From assembly GCA_963782445.1 (NCBI GenBank), contig CAWAJM010000001.1, positions 186,001 to 250,000 on the forward strand: a DNA stretch of 64,000 bases, read 5' to 3'. Positions 57,418 to 64,000 of the stretch are shown one piece after another. The number at the start of each line of letters is the position of its first letter. Position 1 is the stretch's first letter. The notes below the pieces were generated by a model. It searched no databases and was not told the origin of the DNA. It saw nothing but the letters and a program-made list of their open reading frames with translations. Source of the DNA: ZC4RG20 sp963782445. Its GTDB lineage: Bacteria > Pseudomonadota > Gammaproteobacteria > Steroidobacterales > Rariloculaceae. The position numbers and the translations under genes are program-made.

Positions 57418-60400
57418 TCAGAAATCGATGGTCGCGCCGACATAAGCGCGGCGGCCGTTGATGTCGTAGTTGTTGGTGTTGAACGAGCCTCCGGGCAGCG
57501 TCGGCGGGACCGGGTTCGTATCGACGAGCGTGAGCGGGGGCGCCTTGTCCAATACGTTCTGGACGCCGAAGCGCAGCGAGACGTTGTCCCGCAGCTGATA
57601 CCGGCCGTATAGGTCGAACAGGTTGTAGGCCGGGGCGCCGGTGATGGTCGTATCCGGGTTGGTCGCGGCAACTTCGGCCTTGATGCTCGGCAGGTCCTGC
57701 CAGCGCAGACTCACGTCGAATTTGTCGAGGCTGTAGGTGAACGTCGTCAACGCCCGGTAATCGTAGGAGCTGCCGTTGAGGCCGTTCTGGCTCGGACCGA
57801 ACGTGCCGGCGTAGTCCGTCAGGGGCTCGGTGGGCAGTTCCGCCGATTTCATTTGGATCAGTAGGTTGACCAGCGGATTGATCGTGACCCGGCCGGGGCC
57901 GGCCGCGAAGCTCCAGGTCGCCTGAAGGTCTACGCCGCTGGTGTCGAAGCGGCCGTTGTTGAAGAACGTGCGCTGCAGATTGCCGATGGAGCCGGTCGCG
58001 TTGCGCCTGAACCCCGCGCAGTACGGCGAATTGGGATCGAAGGTCGGATTGAAGGCCGCTGAGGTGCACTGGCGCATCACGATATCGGGCGACTGCTCGC
58101 CGATCGCGTCGCTGACGGAGATATCGTAGTAATCGGCCGAGAGCTGCAGGTCCGACGACAGGCCGCTGTCGAACGACAGATTGATGACGGCGCCCAGCGT
58201 CCACGTATCGGCCTTTTCGGGATTGAGGCTCGAATTACCGACCGTCGTCGGAAACAGGAACGAGGGGCCGGCAGGCTGCGTCGTGGTCGGCGCGGCCCCA
58301 GCCGCAACGTCCGCGGCCGGGATGCCGTAAAACGACTGGTCCGCCGTGGGATTGCCGGAAGCCCGCATGAGCTCGCCGCACAGGCGGACAACGTCCTGCC
58401 AGTGGGCCGGATCCTGCTTCGCGTTGGCCGACCAGGACTGAGCGTTGTTGACAGAGCAAACGTCGCCGCCCGGAGCGAACGCAAAGGTCTGCTCGGGCGC
58501 CAGGTACAGCTCGGCGATGTTCGGCGCGCGCTCGGCACGGTTGAAGCCGCCGCGCAGTCGCAATATGTCGTTGACGCGCCAATCGCCCTCGAACTTGTAG
58601 GTGTTGCTGGTGCCGGTCGTGTTGTAGTCCGAGGTGCGCAGCCCGAGGTCGAAAGATAGCTGCTGCACGGCGGGCTTGTTGCTCAGGACCGGGATGGAGA
58701 ACTCGGCGTAGGCTTCGTTGACGTCGATGTTGCCGGCGGAGCTGCCGGCCGGGTACAGGCCCGCGGCCTGCTCGAGGAAAGACACGCCTTGACTGACGAG
58801 CGTGTCGTTCTGGAACGCGTAGTCGTTTCTCCGGTAGTTCAGGCCCGCGGCGAGTCGCACCTGGCCCGCCGGCAGGTTGCCGAGGGGGCCCTCGAAGTTA
58901 GCCTGCCAGATCTGCTGCTGCATGACCTCCTTGGTGCTGATGTTGGCGCCGATGGCATCGAAGCAGTCCTGGCTGACCGAGCTCCAGGCAAACGGATCGA
59001 GACCGGTCGTGCAGGTGGCCGTCGCACCGCCGAAGCCGAAATCGGGCGGGCCGGAGTTGCCCGTTTGCGTGAAGCCTTGTCCGAAATTGGGCGCTTCCAT
59101 GACGGCGCGCATCCTTTGCAGCGAGGCGAAGCCCTGCTGCAGCACCGTCGTCTGGGCCTTCCCCTGCGAGGTGAAGAGCTCCCAGGTCCAGTCGCCCCCG
59201 AGCTTGCCGTTGAGACCGGCCGTGATGTTGTAGGTGTCAACGTCGGTGTTGGACGTGCGGTCGAACGGCAGCACCGTGCGCAAGGAGAACGGGGCGGTCG
59301 GCACGGGCCGCGAATCGAGGATGGTGAGCAGACTCGGAGGAATCATGGCGCTATCGATCGTCGGGTCGACGGTGACGCTCCACCCGCTCGTGATCGGCAC
59401 CGGTTCCTGCGTGGTCTTCGTCGATGTCCTGCTGAAATAGCCTTCGGCAAAGGCGCTGACGGAGTCGTTGATGTCGTAGCGAGCGTGCGAATACATATTG
59501 ATGCGCGACAGCGGCAGGATCAGGTAGTTCTTCGTGTTATTGATACCGATCTGTCCGTTGTCGAGCCGCACGTATCTTTCGCCGTCGATGAATTGGGCGC
59601 CGGAGGCGCCCGGCACGCCGGCGCTGTCGAAGCCCGAGAATGCGTTGCCGTTGGCGTCGCTGTAAATCACGGCATTCGTCGGCGGGGCCGTGAACGTTGC
59701 GCCGCTGATCTGGGCGTTCAGGACGGCCGGATCGGGCAGGTTCGTGAAGCCCGTATAGTAGCCGGTGAAGTCGGGGAAGAACTGCGTGCCGCCGATGCTG
59801 GGGTTGGCCCATAGGTTCCGATACCACGGGCGATCGCGCTGCAGGGCGGCCTCGCGTTTGTTGGACTCGAAGGCGAATGTGACGTTGCCCTTCCCTTCGG
59901 CAAAATTGCTTCCCATGATGCCCGACGCCCGGTATTCGGAATCGTCGTGCCGTTGCGTGGAGCTCGATTGCACGTTGAGCTCCATGCCCTGGAAGTTGTC
60001 CCGCAGGATGAAGTTGACCGCGCCGGCGACGGCGTCGGCGCCATAGACCGCGGAGGCGCCGCCCGATATGGCTTCGACGCGCTGGATGGCCGCGGCCGGA
60101 ATCGTGTTGATGTCCACGACCATTGAGGCGTTCGAGGGCACGACGCGGCGGCCGTTGATCAGCACGAGACTACGGTTCGCGCCCAGCCCGCGCAGCGACA
60201 CCGAGGCGATCCCCGGGGTGTTCCGCGCGTTCGGCTGAATATCGCCGCCTTGCGTCGGGTTATCCAGCGTCGGCGTGAACTGCGGCAGCTGATTGAGCTG
60301 GGTCTCGATCGCCGCCGTGGACGACTGATTGAACGTCGATTTGTCGATCGTCACGATGGGACTGTTCGAGGTGTAGTCCCGCCGGCGGATGCGCGTGCCC

Positions 60401-60576
60401 GTCACGGTGATTTGCTCGAGCGCGGGGCCCAACGTCTGTGCTTGCCCCTGCGTCGGCGCGGCCTGGTCCTGCGCGAAGGCCGTACCGAAGCCGCCGCCCG
60501 CCAACAATGCGGCGATCGCGGATGCGAGTGCGCTCGACGATATGCGGCCCAAAAGCGGTGATTTTTCCGTGCTCAT
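57418..60576 (-). CDS. TonB-dependent outer-membrane receptor, paralogue
   Basis: 1052 aa from ATG 60576, with GGAAGAGG upstream and a signal peptide ending near AFAQDQ. Plug domain begins EQITVTGTRIRRRDYTSNSP; VTGxRIxRxDYTxNSP and LNQLPQF are shared with the receptor at 2229-5573. The barrel ends in an aromatic residue (ATIDF). The substrate is unknown. The two paralogues stand on the same strand at either side of the accessory island. Confidence 0.93.
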   Translation of the reverse strand: MSTEKSPLLGRISSSALASAIAALLAGGGFGTAFAQDQAAPTQGQAQTLGPALEQITVTGTRIRRRDYTSNSPIVTIDKSTFNQSSTAAIETQLNQLPQFTPTLDNPTQGGDIQPNARNTPGIASVSLRGLGANRSLVLINGRRVVPSNASMVVDINTIPAAAIQRVEAISGGASAVYGADAVAGAVNFILRDNFQGMELNVQSSSTQRHDDSEYRASGIMGSNFAEGKGNVTFAFESNKREAALQRDRPWYRNLWANPSIGGTQFFPDFTGYYTGFTNLPDPAVLNAQISGATFTAPPTNAVIYSDANGNAFSGFDSAGVPGASGAQFIDGERYVRLDNGQIGINNTKNYLILPLSRINMYSHARYDINDSVSAFAEGYFSRTSTKTTQEPVPITSGWSVTVDPTIDSAMIPPSLLTILDSRPVPTAPFSLRTVLPFDRTSNTDVDTYNITAGLNGKLGGDWTWELFTSQGKAQTTVLQQGFASLQRMRAVMEAPNFGQGFTQTGNSGPPDFGFGGATATCTTGLDPFAWSSVSQDCFDAIGANISTKEVMQQQIWQANFEGPLGNLPAGQVRLAAGLNYRRNDYAFQNDTLVSQGVSFLEQAAGLYPAGSSAGNIDVNEAYAEFSIPVLSNKPAVQQLSFDLGLRTSDYNTTGTSNTYKFEGDWRVNDILRLRGGFNRAERAPNIAELYLAPEQTFAFAPGGDVCSVNNAQSWSANAKQDPAHWQDVVRLCGELMRASGNPTADQSFYGIPAADVAAGAAPTTTQPAGPSFLFPTTVGNSSLNPEKADTWTLGAVINLSFDSGLSSDLQLSADYYDISVSDAIGEQSPDIVMRQCTSAAFNPTFDPNSPYCAGFRRNATGSIGNLQRTFFNNGRFDTSGVDLQATWSFAAGPGRVTINPLVNLLIQMKSAELPTEPLTDYAGTFGPSQNGLNGSSYDYRALTTFTYSLDKFDVSLRWQDLPSIKAEVAATNPDTTITGAPAYNLFDLYGRYQLRDNVSLRFGVQNVLDKAPPLTLVDTNPVPPTLPGGSFNTNNYDINGRRAYVGATIDF

Positions 60577-60869
60577 GAGAAGCCTCTTCCCTGAGTTAAT
60601 GGGGGTGCCGTTCCTCTGGGCCGCGCTTGCGCTCCAGCTGTTGCGTATACGAAACGCGGCCAACAATAGAGGGCACTAGAGTGTCGCAAGAATGCACTCC
60701 AAGTATCATCGGTGCGTTCCCTAGCTAGGGTTTCCGCCTTGTTGGGGCAGGGCGCCGCCTCGCCGAGCGGTTCGATGCGAGCTAGGAATTCGAGGTTGGT
60801 GCCGCGGGGATGCCGCGGCGCACGGAGACGCGCGCCAGGGGAGGCGCGTCCTGCGGATGAGCGCGACCG

Positions 60870-61142
60870 TTATGCGGAGTCTTTTGCGAGGGAATCCAGA
60901 AAGCGCTCGATTCGGGTTCGCGTCAGAACGAAACCGGATAGCCTGCGGCCTCCGGAGACGAGGGCAGGGACCGCTCTGACGCCGTCGTTCCGGGCCTGAT
61001 GGGTGTGCGTCAGCACTTCGACTCGCGCCAGGTCGATATCGGGGCGCCTTCGCAGGACGGCGCGCAGCACGATGCCGGTATAGTGGCAGCGCGGGCAGAC
61101 CACCGAATGATAGAACGTGAGCTTGATCTTCTCGCCGGGCAT
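60870..61142 (-). CDS. Glutaredoxin/thioredoxin-like protein
   Basis: 90 aa. FYHSVVCPRCHYTG supplies a CxxC near the N-terminus and VRAVPALVSGGRRL the cis-proline strand of the thioredoxin fold. The rest matches a small glutaredoxin-like domain. Third gene of an operon behind the ArsR-type repressor (one-base overlap, ATG at 61142). The interval 60577-60869 upstream of the receptor holds no gene. Confidence 0.8.
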   Translation of the reverse strand: MPGEKIKLTFYHSVVCPRCHYTGIVLRAVLRRRPDIDLARVEVLTHTHQARNDGVRAVPALVSGGRRLSGFVLTRTRIERFLDSLAKDSA

Positions 61143-61471
61143 CAGAGCTCCCCGCGCCGCAGCGCAATGCGTTTTCGCTTCGGCCGTGCATCGGCCTTGC
61201 TCGCGGCCTCGATGCCGAACCGCTCGGCGAACCCGAGCAATGCGTCTTCGAGCACCGACATTCTGAGCCGGTAGTAGATGACCCGGCCGTTCTTCTCCGC
61301 CTCGATCAAACCCGCTTCCTGCAGCACCGAGAAATGCGCCGACATCGTCGGCTTGGAGACGGGAAAGCGCTCCGCGAGCTCGCCCGCCGTCTTGGCGCCG
61401 CCCCGAAGCAGCTCGAGGACATGTCTGCGCGTGGGGTCGGCGAGTGCCTTGAAGACCTTGTTGTTCGTCAT
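61142..61471 (-). CDS. ArsR/SdpR-family transcriptional repressor
   Basis: 109 aa. GGGGAGAA precedes ATG 61471. ArsR winged helix: VFKALADPTRRHVLELLRGG, AKTAGELAERFPVSKPTMSA, HFSVLQEAGLIEAEKNGRVI, YYRL. No CxC metal-binding site is seen, which fits the SdpR type of autorepressor rather than a metal sensor. Overlaps the membrane-protein gene by four bases, as SdpR does SdpI. Confidence 0.87.
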   Translation of the reverse strand: MTNNKVFKALADPTRRHVLELLRGGAKTAGELAERFPVSKPTMSAHFSVLQEAGLIEAEKNGRVIYYRLRMSVLEDALLGFAERFGIEAASKADARPKRKRIALRRGEL

Positions 61472-62007
61472 TTCTCCCCTTCGACCGGACGCGCGTTCAT
61501 CCACCCGATGGTGCCCGCGATCGTCGTCAGTCCGGCGATGAACGACCAGTGCTCCAGCGCCTTTGCCAGCGTGAAGGGCATTGCCGTGAACGCGATTGCC
61601 ATGGCGACGCCGAGCGCGAACCAAACGGTTCCGACGAACCGCCGCGCGCTCGTCACGCGCTCGGCGAGACGCAAAGGCAGGATCGACAGCGGCGTCAGGA
61701 TCTTGGGCAGCGCGTTGCCGTAGACGATGAACACGGCGGCCGACGCGAGGCCCAGAATTCGCCGTTCGACTTCGAGATCCGCGCTGTGAACGCCGGCCCG
61801 GACCCAGATCTCGAGGCCGAGCAATGCGATCTGCCGGATGCCGAAGGCGAGCGCCGGCAGCGTGAGGGCCTTCCGGAGCCAGCGCAGCGCATGCTCGGGG
61901 GCTTGGATCCAGTTCATGCCGGCCAGCACCAGAACGGCCAGCGCCATCGCGACGGCGAGCCGCTGCCCGCGGAGGAGATCGAGAAGCGACCGGTGTAGCG
62001 GTGCCAT
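61468..62007 (-). CDS. SdpI-like integral membrane protein
   Basis: 179 aa from ATG 62007 (an upstream TTG at 62046 lies in the promoter and is unlikely). Four to five hydrophobic helices, VAMALAVLVLAGMNW among the first and VWFALGVAMAIAFTAM near the end. SdpI-type proteins confer immunity to peptide toxins and, in SdpRI pairs, transmit signals to the repressor. The gene order membrane protein-repressor is the same, so a similar self-regulated unit is likely. Confidence 0.72.
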   Translation of the reverse strand: MAPLHRSLLDLLRGQRLAVAMALAVLVLAGMNWIQAPEHALRWLRKALTLPALAFGIRQIALLGLEIWVRAGVHSADLEVERRILGLASAAVFIVYGNALPKILTPLSILPLRLAERVTSARRFVGTVWFALGVAMAIAFTAMPFTLAKALEHWSFIAGLTTIAGTIGWMNARPVEGEK

Positions 62008-62014
62008 AGCGGTT

Positions 62015-62046
62015 CTAACGTTAGCTAACCATCGAAGTATTGTCAA
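62015..62046 (-). promoter_or_regulatory. Promoter and overlapping operator of the ArsR operon
   Basis: On the minus strand TTGACA (62041-62046) and TAACGT (62018-62023) are 17 bp apart. Two perfect 10-bp palindromes, CTAACGTTAG (62015-62024) and GTTAGCTAAC (62020-62029), overlap each other and the -10 box, eight bases upstream of the first ATG. A clear repressor site. Confidence 0.72.
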
Positions 62047-62117
62047 TGCCGCATCCGGGGCGTGGCTCGTGCCGCGCTGCGATCTGCTACGGTTAGGGCC
62101 ATCGTAGTTGCATCCGG

Positions 62118-63314
62118 GTGCTTCTCGTGACTCGACAGATCCGGCTCGGGTCGACTCGACCCATTGGGTTCGTCGTCGTTCTCGGTATCATGCTGTTGGG
62201 GGCCGGCCGCGCCGGCGCTCAAGACACGGCGCCCACCGGCGACCAGGGCGCGGCGCCGACCGCGCCCGCCGGCAACGAGGCCGCCCAGGCGCAGGCGGCC
62301 GCGCCGCGCGCGAAGCTCGTGATCGGCACCAAGGTTGCGCCGCCCTTCGTGATCAAGACCGATAACGGCGGGTTCGAGGGCATCAGCATCGATCTTTGGC
62401 GCCGCGTCGCCGCTGATCTCGGGCTCGACTTCGAGTTTCGCGAGACGGACCTCGACGGGCTCATCACCGGGCTTGAGGACGGCACGCTCGACGCCTCGGT
62501 CGCCGCGCTGACGGTCACGGCGCCGCGCGAGCAACGCATCGATTTCACCTATCCCTTTTACACGACGGGGCTCGCGATCGCGGTGCCGATGCGCGGCGGG
62601 CGCGTGCTCGCGGCCCTCGAACGCCTGCTGTCCTGGCAGTTCTTCGCGGTCATCGCCGGGCTCGTCGCGCTGCTGCTCGCCGTGGGTTTCGTGCTCTGGC
62701 TGTTCGAGCGCCGCAAGAATCCCGAGCAGTTCGGCGGCAGCGTCGTGCGCGGCATCGGCTCTGGGCTGTGGTGGGCGGCCGTGACGATGACGACCGTCGG
62801 TTACGGCGACAAGGCGCCCTCGACGCTCGGCGGGCGCATCGTCGGTCTCGTCTGGATGTTCACGGCCGTGATCATCATCTCGAGCTTCACGGCGGCCATC
62901 GCCACGTCGCTGACCGTGACGCAGCTCAATACGGGCATCCAGGGCCCCGACGATCTGGCGAACGCGCGCGTGGCGGCGCCGACGGGCTCCGCGACGGCGG
63001 CTTATCTCGATGCCCGCGGGATTCGCTACACCGGTGTCGCGGATCTTCCGGCCGCGCTCAATGCGCTCGCGGCCCACAGCGTCGACGCGGTCGTCTACGA
63101 CGATCCGATCCTGCGCTACGCGGCCAACGCCGAATATCCGAAGCGCACGCGCGTGCTGCCCGGCGTCTTCCAGCGCCAGGACTACGCGATCGCGCTGCCG
63201 GCCGGCAGCAAGCTGCGCGAGCCCATCAACGTCGCGCTGCTGCGGCTCGTCGGCAGCGACGAGTGGACGGCCATCAAGCGCAAGTATCTCGGCACGGCCG
63301 ACGGCGCGGACTGA
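62118..63314 (+). CDS. GluR0-like ligand-gated potassium channel
   Basis: 398 aa, nearly the length of Synechocystis GluR0. Signal peptide to about residue 34, a Pro/Ala/Gln-rich spacer, then the first lobe of a family 3 solute-binding domain (KLVIGTKVAPPFVIKTDNGG, LDASVAALTVTAPREQRIDF). A transmembrane helix, a pore loop with the K+ selectivity filter TVGYGD (226-231) and another helix interrupt it. The second lobe (GIQGPDDLANARVAAPTGSA, VYDDPILRY) follows. It is the prokaryotic ionotropic-glutamate-receptor layout: binding of an amino acid should open a K+ channel. Confidence 0.9.
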   Translation: MLLVTRQIRLGSTRPIGFVVVLGIMLLGAGRAGAQDTAPTGDQGAAPTAPAGNEAAQAQAAAPRAKLVIGTKVAPPFVIKTDNGGFEGISIDLWRRVAADLGLDFEFRETDLDGLITGLEDGTLDASVAALTVTAPREQRIDFTYPFYTTGLAIAVPMRGGRVLAALERLLSWQFFAVIAGLVALLLAVGFVLWLFERRKNPEQFGGSVVRGIGSGLWWAAVTMTTVGYGDKAPSTLGGRIVGLVWMFTAVIIISSFTAAIATSLTVTQLNTGIQGPDDLANARVAAPTGSATAAYLDARGIRYTGVADLPAALNALAAHSVDAVVYDDPILRYAANAEYPKRTRVLPGVFQRQDYAIALPAGSKLREPINVALLRLVGSDEWTAIKRKYLGTADGAD

Positions 63315-63324
63315 GCGGGCAGAC

Positions 63325-64000
63325 TCACGTGCGCGGCGCGCCGGTCCGAGCGGCGCGGAGCCGCTCGGCCACCGTCTGCGCGACGTTGCGCGCGTCGCGG
63401 CCGACGCCGTGAATCATCCCCGACGACATCGAGTGCTGAAAGTGCATGCCGACGAAGTAAAGGCCGGGCTCGCTCTCGACGATGCCGCGGCGTTGGCGGG
63501 GCCGGCCGTCCGGGTCGAAGACGGGCAGCTCGATCCAGTCGAGCCCCGGCTCGAAACCCGTGCACCAGACGACGTTCGCAACGTCGAGCACGCGGCCGTC
63601 CTCGAGACGCGGGCGGCCGGCATCGACGCCCGCGACGCGCGGCACGCGCCGCACGCCGGCCGCCTCGAGATCGCGTGGGCGCTGTCGCAGCAGGGGGCCG
63701 CCGTGACCGAGGATTTTCGGCTGCAGCCGGCGCCCGATCGGCGTATCGAGGGTCACGACGCGATGAAACAGCACGCGCAGCACCAGCCTCACCATGAGGT
63801 GCCGGCCCAGCCATCCTTCGATGCGGAACGGGATGTGGCCGACGTCGCGGCCGGCGAGCCATACGCTGTGCCGGTCCGCGAGGTCCATGGCGATCTCGGC
63901 GCCGGAATTGCCTGCGCCGACGAGCAGGACGTCGCCAGCGCGCAACTGCGACGGGTTGCGGTATTCGCCGGCGTGCAGCTGCACGATGGCCGGGTCGAGC
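63325..64000 (-). CDS. Flavin-containing monooxygenase-like protein (partial)
   Basis: The C-terminal part only; the N-terminus with the FAD site lies beyond the window. The part seen has the NADPH-binding GxGNSGxE motif (VLLVGAGNSGAEIAMDLAD), VWCTGFEPGLDWI (the ATG/CTGF-type motif of this class) and the closing GLYFVGMHFQHSMSSGMIHG. Family members oxidise S or N atoms or act as Baeyer-Villiger enzymes. Confidence 0.85.
   Translation of the reverse strand, partial: LDPAIVQLHAGEYRNPSQLRAGDVLLVGAGNSGAEIAMDLADRHSVWLAGRDVGHIPFRIEGWLGRHLMVRLVLRVLFHRVVTLDTPIGRRLQPKILGHGGPLLRQRPRDLEAAGVRRVPRVAGVDAGRPRLEDGRVLDVANVVWCTGFEPGLDWIELPVFDPDGRPRQRRGIVESEPGLYFVGMHFQHSMSSGMIHGVGRDARNVAQTVAERLRAARTGAPRT

Noticed and set aside
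1..64000. CRISPR arrays, tRNA or rRNA genes, integrase or attachment sites
   Set aside because: I looked for regularly spaced repeats, tRNA-like T-loop sequence, tyrosine or serine integrase motifs and long direct repeats at the island edges and saw none.

Overview
The window is high-GC (visibly about two-thirds G+C) bacterial chromosome. It looks like a gammaproteobacterium of the Steroidobacterales/Nevskiales/Xanthomonadales kind. The grounds are two large TonB-dependent receptors of the 'SusC-like-free' gammaproteobacterial type, a DUF222-HNH protein and a GlyGly-CTERM surface protein. That placement is an inference and no 16S or ribosomal gene is present. I see no tRNA, rRNA or CRISPR array.

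Layout. (1) 0-13 kb is ordinary chromosome: an FG-GAP/GlyGly-CTERM exoprotein converging on a TonB-dependent receptor, a DUF222-HNH protein, a conserved hypothetical, and a SWIM-protein/SNF2-helicase pair. (2) 13.5-57 kb is a very dense accessory, defence-type island. It holds a PDDEXK / winged-helix-like / dual-ATPase cassette (14.0-19.6 kb); an EVE-like HNH nuclease, a DUF4143 ATPase and a Fic protein; a methyltransferase-HNH fusion; a tandem pair of HNH nucleases; a short prokaryotic Argonaute with a SMEK-APAZ partner (30.6-33.6 kb) whose 5' end is interrupted by an IS66 element with an exact 8-bp target duplication; and a four-gene operon of dGTPase, deoxynucleoside-kinase-like, NUDIX and nucleoside-phosphorylase-like enzymes (36.2-40.3 kb). 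The Argonaute and nucleotide operons are clearly more AT-rich than their neighbours and look acquired. After them come a row of toxin-antitoxin modules, an AAA ATPase pair, a Uma2 protein, and the remains of a type II Wadjet locus. (3) 57-64 kb is ordinary chromosome again: a second, paralogous TonB-dependent receptor, a three-gene membrane protein/ArsR/glutaredoxin-like operon, a GluR0-like glutamate-receptor potassium channel, and a partial flavin monooxygenase.

Two themes stand out. First, there are two multi-gene systems that I do not recognise as experimentally described: the dNTP-catabolic operon and the SMEK-APAZ/Argonaute pair. The HerA-like dual-ATPase cassette is a third candidate. 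Second, the island is a gene graveyard with a bias. In most two-gene toxin-antitoxin-like modules the antitoxin (or non-toxic partner) is intact while the toxin is frameshifted, truncated, nonsense-mutated, fused or missing its catalytic residue (HicA twice, HepT, RelE twice, MazF, Doc, a nucleotidyltransferase, and DUF4160, whose role is less certain). Fragments of the resident ATPase, HNH, methyltransferase and JetD genes also recur as decayed second copies. Single-base indels could in principle be assembly errors, but the longest genes (1114, 1058, 1052 and 924 codons) are all uninterrupted, which argues against a general error rate.
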